Origin: Sequoia sempervirens
Lineage: Eukaryota > Streptophyta > Pinopsida > Cupressales > Cupressaceae
Length of the DNA stretch: 64,000 bases
Direction of reading: 5' to 3'
NCBI GenBank assembly: GCA_007258455.2
Contig: VDFB02321273.1
Coordinates: 161,392 to 225,391 of the forward strand
Positions 1 to 14,560 of this stretch are shown here, piece by piece; position 1 is the first letter of the stretch, and each line of letters opens with the position of its first letter. The notes beneath the pieces are model-generated. The model was not told the DNA's origin. It ran no database searches and saw only the letters and a program-made list of their open reading frames with translations. The translations under genes were made by a program, and so were the position numbers.

Positions 1-2855
1 CCATGCCTACTACATATGAAATGTTGGGCCTCATATAAGTTAGATAGATGAGAATACCAACAATTTTTTGATACAAAGTGCCATCAACTAAGGGTGAAGA
101 ACACTTAGCCTCAAGTTTGACCCTTGACAAGAATGGAATTGGAGTAGGCTTACAATCATCCATGTGAAACCTCTGGAGCATATCAAGTGCATACTTAGAT
201 TTTGGAAGAGTGATGCTTGATAAATACTGAGTGATATTAATCCCCAAAAAGTAGTGCATTTAGCCCAAGTCTGACATTAAAAACTGATCATGAAGTGTGG
301 TTTTCACTACTCGAATGGTGGATGAGTGACTTCCTCTGATCAACAAGTCATCAACGTAGAGAAAAAGGAAGGTGTGAGTATCATCCTACTACAATATGTA
401 GACATTAGGATCATAATGGAATTGAGTGAATCCCACTTTTAGAAGGAATGAGTCCATCTTGGTGTACCAAGATTGAGGGGCATTTTTGAGGCCATAGAGA
501 GACTTCTGAAGACAACACACAAGTGAAGGATCTTAAATGAACCCATGTGGATGCTCCATGTATATCTACTCCTAAAGATCACCTTGAAGAAAAGCACTCT
601 TCACATCCATCTGATGAAAATCACATCTATGTGTTGCAATGATAGCAAGGACAAGTAAGATGGAATTCATTTTGACAATTGGTGCAAAAGTCTTAGAGCA
701 GTCAAACCATGGAACTTGGGAGAATCCTATGGAAACTGAGTGAGCCTTATGCTTGTCAACCAACCCATATGCTACAATTTTTTTTGATTGACCCACTTGC
801 ATCAAACAAGTTTCCTTCCCTTAGGAAGTGGGACTAGATACCAAGTGTGGTTCCTCTCCTAGGAATTGAACTCTTCTTGCATCACTACATCCCACTCGGG
901 GACACTAGAAGCTTCCTAAAAATACTGTGGATCAAAAGTTGTGGAAAGGAAGAGATGTGGAGCCTCCTATAATTATGATCATGTTCTCTTGTGATCTAAA
1001 GGATCCCCTGCCCAATCCCTAATGGCTGCAATGTCTATTGATCCCAAAGAGGTCCTATAGCTGGAGGAGGAGAATCAGGAGGAGAATCATCATCCTCTAA
1101 AGATGAACTATGTGCATCCTCATGATCATTATCATCATCTGAAGTGGAGAAAGAAAAATCCTCATCAATATCCAAAGGATTACAATCCTTTAAAGAAATT
1201 CCATCATGATGCAAGGACTCCAGTTTGATGGTGGCGAGAGAAGTGTCAAGAGAAGAACTGGAAGGAATCTCCTCAAAATGAACACTCCTTTAAATGAAAA
1301 ACTCATGTGTGGTAGGATGAAGAAGCCTATATCCTTTGACATCATCTAGGTAACCAACAAATATGCAAGGCTTTCTCTATGGATCCATAGCCTCATTTTT
1401 CTCTGCTAGAATGTGGGCCCATGCACTAGAGCCAAATATTCAAAGTGTTTAACTAGAAGTTTTCAACCGGTCCAAGCTTGAAAAGGAGTTACCTCCACAT
1501 CTTTGTGAGGAATGTGATTCTAGATATAACACATACAATTAATGGCTTCTACCCAAAAAGGTGGTGCCAAAGACTTGGAGTGATCATACAATTAGCAATC
1601 TCTTTCAAGGATTGATTCTTTCATTCTACAAATCCATTCTATTGAGGATTTTAGGGAACTATGTGCTTCAAATCAATGCCCTTTGAAGCACAATATTGCA
1701 CAAACCTATGTTTGACATATTCCCCCCATTATCTATACATAGAGGTTTGATGGATTTCCCAGTTTCTTTCTCTACAAAATCCTTAAACTCAAAAAATGAA
1801 TCAAAGACTTCATACTTCTATTTAAGAAAGTACACAAAGGTGTGCCTAGAAAATTCATCAATAAATTTTAAAACATATTGAGCTCTACTGAAAGATGGTT
1901 GTGGAAATGGCCCTGCCAAATCACTATGTACCACCTCCAAAATATGTGAGGCTCTCCAAGCTTTTCCTTTGTCAAAATTCTCTTTAGATGCTTGACAAGA
2001 ACGTATCCTTGACAAACTTCATCAAAAAAGTAAAATATAGGCAATCGTATAACCATGTCTTGTTGGTCGAGCTGCTACAAATAGTGGTAGTTCAAGTGGT
2101 CAAACTGTTGATGCCACAAATTACTCACATCATTTGAATGAGTGATTAGAATAGTTTAAGGTGTATCGGGAATAAAGTGAGAGAACAAATAAATTCAAGA
2201 TTGATGATCTTCTCTCCCAACTGCAATTGTAGAATCATTGTGCAACTCGTGAATCACCACCGAATTAGGAGTAAAGTTGACTCACTTGCTTGTACCTGTG
2301 TGAGTGATTTGATAGACCAATAGTTTGATAATGATGGCACACAATGAACATCTTTAAATGTGTCATTCCCCATATCAAAAGATCCTCTCCCACACACCTC
2401 AACTAGAGTGTTGTCACCCATTAAAATGGAAGGCATAATACATGGATCTAAAGATTCAAGTTCATCTTTAATTGAAGCCATGTGGTGCAAGGCACCTGAA
2501 TAAAGAACCCATGTGGATGGTGGAGAAGCAATTACTACAAGGGCCTTGCCCTTTCCTTTCCCCTTGCTATTGTCTTTGGCCTTGTGAGACCCCACATCTG
2601 AACTTTGTTTAATGGAATCATGAACATTGAGATTATTCTTTTCAAGAATGTGTGTGAAGTGATCAACTTATTTCTTTAAATGAGTGTGCTCATTATGACC
2701 AAGATTCTTACAATATGCACATTTTACCTTCTCTTTCTTAGTCTTGTCACCTTTTGAAGATGAGGTCCCATTAGCTATTTTTAGAGTAGTTGATTTATGA
2801 TTTTTCTTCTCTTTTCTATTCTTTTGTTTCTTATCCTTATTACTACTTTGTCCTC
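1..2855 (-). pseudogene. Ty1/copia polyprotein relic, running off the left edge
   Basis: Reverse-strand fragments in copia order. There is a zinc knuckle CAYCKNLGH near 2720 with its last cysteine replaced by His, then the protease stretch WVLYSGALHHM (expected WxLDSGA, so the catalytic Asp is Tyr). Integrase pieces include HSDLAGPF and FIDEFSR (about 1820-2015). RT contains GFSQVPWFDCSKTFAPIVKM and HQMDVKSAFLQGDL (572-805). The YVDD box is at 347-358, followed by MHYFLGI. Stops and frameshifts occur throughout, for example after HGFI and before MHYFLG. RNase H and the 3' LTR would lie to the left of the window. Confidence 0.85.
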
Positions 2856-3130
2856 ATAGGGTAATTTCCTTAACCACAGATTACTCTAAGTTGATGACAT
2901 AATAAACTATTAAATAGGGTAATTTCCTTAACCATGGATTACCCTAACCCTAGGAATATCCAAGTCCATAACAAACTGATTATCTAGGTTACACCCTTTC
3001 CCATGGATTCCTCTAACCCCAAGTATAACCATACTAATCATACATGCACACATACTAGTGTCTATCTAGGTTACTCCCTTTCCCATGGATACCTCTAACC
3101 CTAGGAATAACCTAATTAACCACCCTGGGT
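2856..3130. repeat. Degenerate tandem repeat of about 65 bases
   Basis: About four units with the pattern GGTTA(C/A)(T/A)CCCTTTCCCATGGAT followed by ACC(T)CTAACCC. The repeat starts exactly where the copia gag reading stops, so foreign DNA seems to have been inserted there. Confidence 0.7.
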
Positions 3131-3204
3131 AATCATAATGCCATAACATTAATTGACTCGATTTCAAAAAGTATGATCACAATATTAAGTGCCTTCCTTC
3201 TAGA

Positions 3205-3343
3205 AGTATAATCTTGTCAATAAAATACCTCATTCAAAAGTATAATCTCATCAATAAATAACTCCATTCAAGAGTAAAATCTCATCAAAAAATGACTCCA
3301 ATCAAGAGTATAATCTCATCAATAAATGACTCAATCAAAGATA
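3205..3343. repeat. 34-base tandem repeat, four units
   Basis: Units begin AGTATAATCTCATCAATAAA and end in a TCAAG-type motif. Successive copies start at about 3205, 3239, 3273 and 3307. Confidence 0.85.
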
Positions 3344-3542
3344 TAATAAACAAACAAATGATCAATCAGATCATATAGGTTAATCCCAACCTATTTTCTT
3401 CATTAGTAATCTAGTAAACAACCCAGCCAAATAGGTTATTCCAAACCTAGGGTTTTCAATCAAAAAGTGATGTAATGATCAAATGATCATAAAAAAATCA
3501 TAAAAACTCTCTTTCAACATACCTCCAGTATTCATATGTTCA

Positions 3543-3747
3543 TTGGGGTGGGGGGCCTAGCTCGATTGGCTAAAGAATCCTATTGCAGGAAAGAGGTCAT
3601 GAGGTCTAGTATCCCCCCAAACTCGTGGTACCGTAGGGCGTGTCATGTCAGAACCATCGGTCACGTGAAATTTTTTTAGCAAGCGCATTGTAGTTTATAG
3701 GGGGCAGATACCCTACTAATTCCTGCAATCTAGAAAAAAATAAGTAA
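3543..3747 (+). mobile_element. tRNA-derived SINE
   Basis: Direct repeats TCATATGTTCA at 3532-3542 and 3748-3758 flank an approximately 205-base insert. Its head reads GGGGCCTAGCTCGATTGGC, with a pol III A box (3558-3569) and a degenerate B box GGTCTAGTATCC (3603-3614) at normal tRNA spacing. It ends in an A-rich tail. The layout resembles the Au-SINE class of plants, but assignment is by memory only. Confidence 0.85.
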
Positions 3748-3758
3748 TCATATGTTCA

Positions 3759-6565
3759 CTACATTTGTATATAAACCAAAGGACATTAGCCTAAGAGGAT
3801 TTCGTGCTTCTGCACCTACAAGTCCTCTTCTCTACATGGCTTTAGGTTGTTGAAATGTGAGTCCTCTTCTAGAATTCCATAAATAGGAATAGACTCCTAA
3901 TCAGGTACATGATTATAGCATAATCACAAAATACATTTCTTAACCCTATTATTGAATATTGATATATCAATTAATTATACTCCCTATCCCTAGGGAAAAG
4001 ACTATCTTCCTACAGTCTACTTCAAGGAGATATGAGTAAACAATCAAGTGTAAGCTTTCAACATGGTTTGCATGATAACACAACCTATCAATCATGACTA
4101 TCATGCCATCATTATCGTTGCATTACTAACCTTTTTATCCACAAAGGTTTACATAGCTTTATAAGCTACCAAAACAAGATAGCATTATATTCCATATTTC
4201 ACTTTTCACACAACATCCTCATAGTCTTAACGAACTAAGTATAGTTCTAGTAGCATTAAAGCCACACATACTTTAACATAGTATAAATACATTCCCAAAT
4301 AAGAGGGTTTCACTAATTTGAGACTCAATCAAGAATCGCACAAGAGTATTCCATACTATGAAATAACAAGCATATCGTGCTTTCAAAGATTATTCCATAA
4401 CTAGGATATAATTGAGTTCATAATTTAACAAGCATATCATGCATTCTAAAAAGCAATATTTTCCAAACAAGGGCATTTACAATCAAATAACCTTTCAAAC
4501 ATAGATAATGGAGTAATAGAAATCAACATGCCTTGATAATAAGGTCCAACTTGATAATATTGCTTTCCAACCTTAGCCTTCACAACTACGAACACTATTC
4601 CTTCTACATTCAACTAAACTCCAATTCTAGCCTCCTCTCAAGAATTCTCAACAAACTTAACTCACAAACAATTCTCTCTCTTTCACTAAAACTCTCTCAA
4701 TAATGCTTGCACAAAAATTACAATAGAATAACAATTGAGAAATGAAAATGAGAAGTGTAACCAAATGACAGAGAGAGCACCTCTATATATACTAAAATTT
4801 GAGCTTCCAAAGGCTACAAACAAGCTAGCAATTTTACCACCTTCCTACTCACATACAACGACTCAGTTGATAAAACTCTTAATTGCAACACATGACACTC
4901 CTTACATTTCCAATGGTTGAGTCAACCTCATGTTGGTGACAACAAGCATTATTTTATCGGGTCAAGCACGACAATGCAATGCTACAAGTTTCCTATAAGG
5001 TTTGTAAGTCGACTACCTTCTTCTACTTCTCCTAACATTACATTGACTGATTTTTACATTTATCATAATGTTGTGCTTGTACATGGTGCAGGTTTGGACT
5101 TCTTTTTGCTTCCACATTCTACATATTTGGGACCACATTTTCACCTTTTAGTTCCCTATGTTATAGCACAACCAAATACTATTTCAATATGGTTAATTAT
5201 GCTTATATTGACTCCCTTTAGTGTTGCATAACACTTGCTACCTTTTGCCAACCTTTGGCCATTAGAATCGGCCCTCTTAGTGGACTTACTAAGCATGGTT
5301 CATAATGCCATTTCTTACACATTCTAAAAGGAGTCTAAGTCTAAGTCAAACACTGCCATATTTGCATTTAATATACTTTGGTAAATGCCTCCCACGCAAC
5401 CTTTAGAGAAGTTATTAACTAAGTATTTTACCCCCCCTTGCGTGGCTATTGATGCCATTCAATATGGTTACTATAGCTTATTGATTATAATATTTTTATA
5501 TATCAATCTTATACATATTCCTATATATAACATTATATATATTTAATATATATATATGTTATAATGTCCAATCATTATAATAAATATATACATATATATT
5601 AACACATATATGTATATTAAAGTCTTTAATTGCTATTCACAAATATTATCAACTATATATATAAATATGTATACATACACATATATTATATTATACATGT
5701 GTGTAAGTATACTTTGTACGTATATACATATATATCATATTTTAGTGTCTCTTAATAAACATACATACATACATACATATTCATCGATATGCATATACTT
5801 AAAATATAGATATATAGATATTCATATGTCCAACTGACTTCATGTGTATGTGAGGTATCTGTGTATGAATATATGTAAGTATTTCTACCTACGTATATGC
5901 ACACACACATACGCTACTATGCATGGGTTATCATATATATATAAACATATACACGTGTACATTAAATATATTCACATATCGATTAATATATAAATATAAT
6001 GACACAAAGAACATATACCTTATATAGAGATTCAATCACATAATTCAATCCAAAGAAACAACCATAGTAATCAAAGATGACTACCCAGTTATTCCAATAA
6101 GCCAAGACTATTACCAAGGGTTTACTTACCAAATCCAAACTGACTCGACTCAACTTGACCAATACTAGGTTGTGAGTGTGTGTGTGCTCAATTAGGTTTA
6201 TTAGGGTTACCAGAACAAGTTCTTCTCCTAAGTGATGCTCCCCCTCTCGTACCTAAGGGCTCGACTCCTTCCTGCATCCAACTTAGTACATTACAACAAT
6301 AGTTACTTGTTCACATGGAATTCATTTGCATCAGAAATCATTTGCATCATCAAAGCATTAAAGTATTCATATTGCAATACATATTCATACATCACATTTT
6401 CATCAATATAAAACATAATCATACCTTCAAAAATAATAATATTTTAATGCATATTTACATATTTCATTCCCCTATTAAACATATTAAGGTCATAATTTAA
6501 ATTTATCATCATTTTCACTCATGAAGGTAAAAGTAACTTGGTAACTAAGGGATGGGGTGTAACAT
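3759..6565 (-). repeat. Possible large LTR or LTR remnant
   Basis: The reverse strand starts TGTTACACCCCATCCC at 6565 and has a TATA-like box TATATATAG at about 4782-4792, followed by an untranslated-looking CT/GA-rich stretch. No matching second LTR, TSD or coding region was found. The 5480-6010 part is a patchwork of TA and ACAT microsatellites. Confidence 0.3.
5480..6010. repeat. AT-rich microsatellite patchwork
   Basis: Mixed TA, TATG and ACAT runs, including ACATACATACATACATACAT near 5759-5779. Open frames here are by-products of the repeats. Confidence 0.8.
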
Positions 6566-8430
6566 CCATACACATTAAAATGAACAATTTCTTTAATGCA
6601 TAGTGTAGGAGTAGGAAGTGGATTTGTATGCACTACATGGTTCAAAATTTTAACCAAGAAACATCTCTAACAAGCCTTGAATGATTTCAACTTAAAAGAA
6701 GCATCTATTGTTTTCCCACATCTTGCAATATTACATTGATATATTCATCATTTTAGTAGACCTATTATATGTGCAATAGGCTAGTCCTTGGTCTAGTAAT
6801 AACTTTTTGGACTAGACATACATCAAATACTATTGTAGTTGTATCAATTTGTATATCTTTACTTCTAATTAAATCTTATTAATGATTACCTATAAGAACA
6901 CCCTCTTAGATTTATCTGAGCCCATAGTGAAGGAGATATTATCTAATATCAATAATTGGTCTATCATTTCTCACATTTTTTAGATGAGTTGGTGTATACA
7001 CATTCAATAATACCATATCCTTGGCCTTGAAGTGGATTGATCCCTCTAGAAATGTGAGTAGTGATTTTGGGACCCAATAGAATGACATCATCATCAAGGA
7101 TATAATATGTTGCTACTAATGAAGTAAAAATTCAACTCATATTTTGAGAACCTTGGTAATCTTGTGAAGATTATTAGTCAATTTATGATGATCAAAATAA
7201 ATCTTTTGTTAGTGTATAATTGGCCTATCACCACTCAATATTTGTTGATGAGCTAGTCTATCCACCTTCAAGAACCACATATCCCTAGCCTTGAAGTGGA
7301 TCGATCCCTCTAAAAATATGAGCAATAATTTAAAGACCCAAAAAAATGTATATAATATAAATAAATAAAATAAAGGCACTTAGCTTTCTATTTGATGTCA
7401 ATCTTGTTATGTGCAATATTATGAAATAATTTTTTAATATGTCAAAAATAGGGATTTATTAGTCCAATATTTTAGGATAAAAAATTTATTATTTACTGCC
7501 CAAGTTCACTTTGATGATTATGGAAATAAATTTTATAACTATATATTTGAACCTAGTTTGTGGATGTGACTCTCATTGATTTGGATGCCTATAATTTATT
7601 TACCTCAATGTTTGCAACTTTCCTTTGAAGGGGGTAGTATGGATAAACATTGTCTAGTTGTTTTCTAAGATAGGATTGTTCTCATTTAGTCAAACCCTTA
7701 TTATCTATTCAAAGGTGTTAAGAAAGGTGTCTCAACCTTGCATCCTAATATTAAGAACAAAAAAATTAACTTTTGGACAATAAAACACAAAATACAATGT
7801 TCAGGGCTCTAGATGTAAACGTTAGTCCTAAATATATATCAAAACAAGCCTTATTCAAGGAAAGTGGATTAAGACAACATGGATCTATTCAATATATTAA
7901 ACCAAACCTCAATTGACTTCTCAGATCAAAAGTTATGGCCTTTAAAAGTTAACCCTCCCATATCAAAAATCATGAGCATCTATGAAACATAAGAGAGTTA
8001 TAAGAGCCTGGATTTACACTTATTGACCAGCTTGTGTGCCATGTTATGACACATCACAAGGTATATTTGAATGGAGATAATGGAGCTAAAATGGAGCATC
8101 TAAGTTGATGATTAGATTATGACAAGCTTATGAAAAATGTAAGTAATATGTTACTTTTAGCTTGTAGACTTTTCTAGGGATATGCATTATAATTTGACTA
8201 AGAATTTAGGTACCACATATTGGATGATTTTAGCTTATGGTTTCCTAATTACCATTTTATGGTTTTAAGTATTGATTCTCCTATTTATTGGATGCTTGAG
8301 ATGGAGGTTTCATAATGAGTTTTGTAGGTATTATTATGTTGCCAAAATTGCTCCAAATATCTTATTGGTGATACTCTTGTAAAGGTGTAAACTCTAAAGT
8401 GTATTGTAATTATTTTGTAATGAATAACTG
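6566..8430. repeat. Gene-free AT-rich stretch with a 130-base duplication
   Basis: Segments 6950-7084 and 7217-7347 are diverged direct copies. Both contain CCTTGAAGTGGAT(T/C)GATCCCTCTA and a following A-rich GACCCAA segment. Nothing else is recognised. Confidence 0.7.
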
Positions 8431-8439
8431 TTGAGTTAC

Positions 8440-8625
8440 TTTGGAGTGATTTTTTCCTCTTGAAAGGGTTTTTCACAAATAAATTCCTATATGTTATATT
8501 ATATTTTGTGTATTTCCTTTTAACCATACGATTGATTTAATTTTTGCACATGCCTCCTCTCGTAGATTGGAGTAGAAAGTGTATTCAACACCTTTGGTTC
8601 CTTTCAAAATGGTATACAACAATTA
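8440..8625 (+). repeat. Possible Ty1/copia LTR end
   Basis: GATTTTTTCCTCTTGAAAGGGTTTTTC followed by a T-rich leader resembles the terminator region of plant copia LTRs. Further on, TTCAAAATGGTATACAAC could be a decayed primer binding site. No gag follows. Confidence 0.3.
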
Positions 8626-11600
8626 TTGAAGATAACAAACAATCATGTACTTTTCCTAACTATGTGTAACTATTAATGTGATGGTGACAATGTGCTCCTA
8701 TGTGATGCAATGTGTAACAAAGCTCTTGTGTTAGGTCCTCAATGTGGTTAATTATCATAATGAATTAAATCATGCCCTTAAATATAACACCTTAATGTAC
8801 AAGTTAACAAATTTTATACTCAAATCAACTCATAATAGCTAATTAGGAGTATGAAAGAATTAACATTGAAATTTGAATTTAAAACTTTAGTAGTCATTTT
8901 TAACACTCATAGAATAGGCTGAAATTAATTTTACTTCTATAAATTTAATCTAAAATAATAAATATATAAATTAAAAGTGAAAATCAATAAATGTATAAAA
9001 ATAAAAATTAAATTATTTACTATTTTTATACTAAAGCATACAGCTTATTAGATTGAGCGATGTAACTACAATGACAACAAAGGGTGGAATATAATGATGT
9101 GAGTGTGTTAACAACCAACTTGGTTATCTTATTCAATAATCTATCTAAATTATGCCAAGAGATATCTTTGTGGAGCATATTGATTGTTGGGAGTATGTAT
9201 ATTTTAATATGTAATATTATTTTATGTATGCATAAGTGTTTGTATTTTATTATTTAAATTATTTAATTTCAAGTTGAAATAGTGAAATTTATATAAAATT
9301 TAATTTATGTCATTTTTTTTTGTATGAAATGAAAAATGAAATAATTTTATTTGCAATAAGCATAAAATTTATTATAATTCTTTATATAATGATTTACTTC
9401 AATTTATAAGAATTGGATATATATCTAAATATATTGAGAAATTAATAAATTAACTTTTATTGAATGGAAAGAAATAATGAAATGGAAGTAGAAATTGAGT
9501 TTTTAGCCTATCATTTAAGTCCATAAAGTTTTTTGATATGTCTATAATTGTAGGGAAATATGTTGAATTATATAATTGGTTCAACATATAATTGAGTTTG
9601 ATTCATATTGTTAAATTGAATTGTAACTTGAGCAGTAATTCTCAAGATTTTTTTATGTTTCTTAGTTTCACTTTTGATTTGTAAAAACTATGAAATTATC
9701 CCTTCAGATTAGTGAAGTAATATTTATGATATTACTCATCATTATTTTCTCATATGTATAACAAACATTTTCTTTATGATAGTGGTTGTTTCCAGGTCCC
9801 ACAAATGAGTTTACCTCTTTCTTATTTTCAACATTTTCCTTGCTTTGCTTTTTACCTTATGCATGTCCTAACTTGACTTGAATGCTTGCTTTGTGATGAC
9901 ATGGTGTTAGACTAGTGTAACAAATTTTGGTCACTACTATCTCCCCTTTTTTCTGGAATTGTGATCAAAAGGATATTCAAAGTGTTTATGTTCCATTGTT
10001 GACTTAGGATTTCGTAGCAGTACTGCCATTCTCGTAAACATAATTCTCAGAATGAGGATTATTGATGGAACAAGAACCAATTGAAGCATCATTCACAAAT
10101 TTGTACCCCTCCCTATGGCAGTGGCTCCATCTTTTCAAAGTTCATAATCTTGTCAAATGTTTTTTGGACACTGCTAGACACCACCATGACCAGAGTATCT
10201 CTTTCAAATATTTGATCCTTGCACTCAACATACAATGTTGATGACCTCATTGTGTTCATTGAGAAAAATGTCATTGTAATGGTAGGCCTCTGGGCGTAAA
10301 AAATGTTAAAGAATTGACATACAAAAATAATATAAACTAAAACACAACATATATTTAAAAACATTACATCCCACAAAGTAAAATATAAATACAAATATTA
10401 TATTGTAAAGTAAACATTGCTTAGATAAATATTAAAAATGATATTCATATAGAAAAATAAAATAACTTATCAAGTATAAATGAAAGTAATTCTTATTTTA
10501 TAAAATATGTCTTCAATAAAATATAAACTAAGTAGTATTAAAAAAATAAAAATATATATTTATTGAAGTAAATCCTTTACAAAAAAATTATCTTTACTTA
10601 AATATATGGATGAATATAATAATTTAAATAAGACAAACCAAACTTAATCAAGTACATCCCTAAAAAAAATTGTGTGCCACCTAAATTATGAAAGATGAGT
10701 ATTATTTAATTATTATAGAATATTAATTTAAAATATAAAGATTATTTATATTCATCAAATAAATTTTAAGTGAGTTGTTTTTTAAACTAATTTTAATTGT
10801 TTAACTTTTACATATATAAATCATTAAATATTTATAGTTCATAATTATAATTAGCCAATACTTAACCAATACTTAGTCAATACTTATATAATTTGTAAAA
10901 TAAAATTGTCAATAATTATATACTTCATGTTTTTATTTGTTGTGTTTGCTATGTTTTAGCAACAATGTTGATATTATAACAACTTAATAATAATCTTGAA
11001 CGAACTTTGTGATTATACATTTTATGTTAGTTTTCTGCCAAGTACATTTTATCACATGTAATGTCACAAATATCCATGAATATGATGGATCTTTTTTTAT
11101 TTTGTAGGAGGTAATTTTTTGGTTATACAAAAATAGTGACTGAAAAATTGATTGCAGAAATAAATCGCTACAATGGAATAAATCCCATTGCCCAAAGCCT
11201 GTGCCTGCAAGTCACCAATTTTTTTTTCACTCAAGCAAGATTGTTGTTTAGCCCATATATGCTCCTGCATCAATTCATGATAGCATAATGTTCCCAAAAA
11301 AGGGGTAAAAGAAGTAAACTATTTTCCTTTGCATGTCTAAGTTGGCTTAGTGTTTTGGTTTTGTTGAGTTGAAGCCTGGCTTCTATGATATGAAGTATTG
11401 TTGGATGGTTCTTGCGATGCAAATTCAATCAATCATGTGCCATTAGGAATATGTTATGCCTCTTGTAGGCTAAGGTGATTTCTTTTTATCTTTGGAGCAT
11501 GTTGCATGAGAGAATGTAGCTCAGTTGTCTCTAAACAATACTTCCTAAACTGTCCCAAAAATGAGGAAGAGTCTGCATATGCCCATTGAATGCTGTGAAT

Positions 11601-11830
11601 TTTAGAAATTGAAGTCTTGTATGCACAATTTGACTGTGAATGTGGCAGGAGTTACTAAATTTGTATGCATAGCTCTACTTCATTTATCAAAAACACAAAA
11701 TTCTCTCAAGTCTTTTCCTCCATAAAATTTGTCAATGATGGCTCTGTTGAATATGCAAATGACATGTAATATCAAGCACATGAAATTTTTACAGATACAT
11801 ATTTTTTAGATAAAAACATTTGCTAGAAAA

Positions 11831-12073
11831 GTGGATAATTGTGTCTACTATTTTCTTACTCATGCTCCACTGTTTTGTTGGGAATCCTCTGTTAATATTG
11901 GATTACATGTTTGGAGTCTTTTCTTATTTTGGATTTCAGATATTTGGTTCTAGTGGATAACTATGTCTACTATTTTCTTACTCATGCTCCATTGTTTTGT
12001 GGGGAATCCTTTGTTAATATTGGATTACATGTTTAGAGTCTTTTCTTATTTTGGCTTTCAGATATCTGGTTCT
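11831..12073. repeat. Tandem duplication, two units of about 122 bases
   Basis: Units 11831-11952 and 11953-12073 are near-identical, each starting GTGGATAA and ending in a GATAT.TGGTTCT segment. Few changes separate them, so the duplication looks fairly recent. Confidence 0.92.
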
Positions 12074-14199
12074 CAGGGCTTTGGAAATACAAAATATCTG
12101 GTAGTGTAGTTTCATCTTAGGTCCTAGATACATTTTAGTTCTCCTAGTACCTAGGTAGTGTTTTTGTCGTGGTTGTTTTCCCATATGGAATTATTTATCT
12201 ATCACTTTATGCTTCTAAGAGCATTGTTCTTCACAATATTACAATTTTGTGATGCTCTCAGAAGATGGTTTGCATGGGTGTTTAAGTCACAGTGGATCCA
12301 TCTTCTAATTTTGTAGAGACTTTATTAATTTAAAGTAATATTTTTCTTTCTCAAAAGAAGAGGGAAAAAACAAAAACATCTTTGATACAATTGAATCTTT
12401 GAAAAGCTCTATAACTGTGTGGGTAGCTTGACCAAATTGAGTTCCTTGACATTTCTTACGCCAATGTTTACATCTATATTTGGGTAAACCTTTAAACCTA
12501 ACTGGGTTATTAGAATTTTTATGAGGCTTTGATAATCAATATTTTTGACAATTATAGTCTACTTTCCTTTCAAATGAATTTTCCAATTCCATTGATCAAA
12601 AAAGGATTTTAAAAAGTAATTTGAATATGAACATAGTTGGAACTAATACTACTTTAATATGATAAACAACATTACGACCATTACTCAATCTCTTGTATGC
12701 AATTTTTGAGTGGTTAGACAATTTCTCAGATACAAATTACATTTTTTTGAAGTTAGAATATTTGTTCAGATACTTAAAGCGTGTGATCTCCTTGTATGAA
12801 ACTTTCCCAAATGAGTTTGCATGTTTCATATACGGAAATGCATATCTTTCCAAAGTTGAGCACAATGGATAGAACTACCACAACAAATATATTTGGTCAA
12901 TTTTGAGTTGGAAAGACAGTTGCTAATCCATAGTGTCATGTGCCTTGTGTATGCTTCCATGATTTGCATGCATTTGACTCATGGCAGGATGTTGGGAAGG
13001 TTGTAAAATGTGACGTTACACTTGTGAGCTACATTTGTTTTAAAGTTTGGAAGGATTTTTTCCAATAGAATCTAAACATTAAAGTTTCTTTTCTTTATGG
13101 CTTTCTAAAAGAATCTTGCTAAAAATACAACGTTCCGCAAAAACCACTAGCAAGCCAACCATGGGATTTTCTAGTTGGATTTCTTGTGACACAAGCTAAT
13201 AGTTACTTTTTGTTTGTGGATAATTGATTTCATAAAATAAACCTACAAATGCCATGTACAACTCACAGTTTTGTGGGTATGCGGCCCTAAATAATTACAA
13301 CAAAGTTGCAATACCATATAATGAGTTTCAGTATAAATGCTTTTAGATACATAAATTTGAAGCTAAAAGTGAATCTTTTGTCAAAAAAATTCAGCAATTT
13401 TTCAGTAAAACAATCTCCATGGGAAACCTACTTGTAAAAATTCAAATAAGAGGCAATCAGAAAATAAATATAAAAAATTGTTCTGATTACAAAAGATAAA
13501 ACAAATTTGTACTACAAATGTACAACACAAATCAAACAATAAAATTATTACAGATACCTGGTCGCCTCCCATGTTGGTGTCTTTGAAAATGCAACGACAA
13601 TCAGTTTTGTAATTATGTGAAGTTTTTTCATAGCAACTCGGATATTTGTATGTGTATGCATGTGGAGAGAATCTCATCAAGTAATGGCAATTAGTTACTT
13701 ATCGAGTGGAGTCTTATCTTATCAGTTTGCAAATTTATCGGCTTTTTCATCTAGTAAATTTATTTCTATTTTCCCTTAAAACTTTGCCATTGGGGTTTTT
13801 ACAAACCAAAGAAAAAATTGTGCATAGTTAAGGGTAGTTAATCTCTTCATGGCAAAAAAATTGCCTAAAAAAATGTTGGTTGACGTTAATATTCCAAAAA
13901 CTTGTTTCCACATGTCATTCATTTATTCTTATTGTACGTTTTTGTGCTTCTTTTGTTTTGTAACATAATCTTTTATCCAATGAAATGGAGATAAATTGTT
14001 TATTTTTCTATAATATGTAAAAAATGATTAGTTTGAACTATTTAAACATTACAAACTTTGAAACTGGTTTTTTTAAAAAAATTTAATGCTTTTGATTGGT
14101 CTACATAGAGAACTTTATAGCAATGAAAAAAATAAATCACTTCATAATCTATCACCACAATTTTTATTTTTTTTTGGTATTATGAATAGTTTGAACACA

Positions 14200-14560
14200 T
14201 GATAATTAATTTAATATATTCTATTTTATTTTAATAAAATATATAATCTAATATAATATATATTAAAAATAGTATAGTAATATAACATATGAAAATATAT
14301 TAAATTATTAAAAATTATAATCTTATTATCTAATTTATTAAATTATAAATGTTACATGTTATATAATATACATATTATAATATTATAATATACATATTAT
14401 AATATTATAATATGATGTTAAAGATAATATATTACATGTTAGTTTACTATATCAATATAGTATATAATCTAATATAATATATTAAAAATAATTTAATAAT
14501 ATAATATACTAAAATATATTAAATTATATATTAGATTTTATATATTATATAGTATATATA
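14200..14560. repeat. AT-only repeat cluster
   Basis: A block of about 85 bases (14228-14312) recurs at 14457-14530 in diverged form. Between them lies a 22-base tandem repeat (ATAATATACATATTATAATATT, two copies and a bit, from about 14362). Confidence 0.7.

Noticed and set aside
2856..3130. Telomere-like CCCTAACCC motifs
   Set aside because: They occur within degenerate 65-base units with other sequence and are not CCCTAAA arrays of plant telomeres.
3205..3343. Regularly spaced repeats that could suggest a CRISPR array
   Set aside because: The units are contiguous with no unique spacers, and the context is a plant nuclear genome.
3543..3614. A tRNA gene
   Set aside because: A and B boxes are present, but the tRNA body cannot fold fully. 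The A-tail and target duplications show a SINE.
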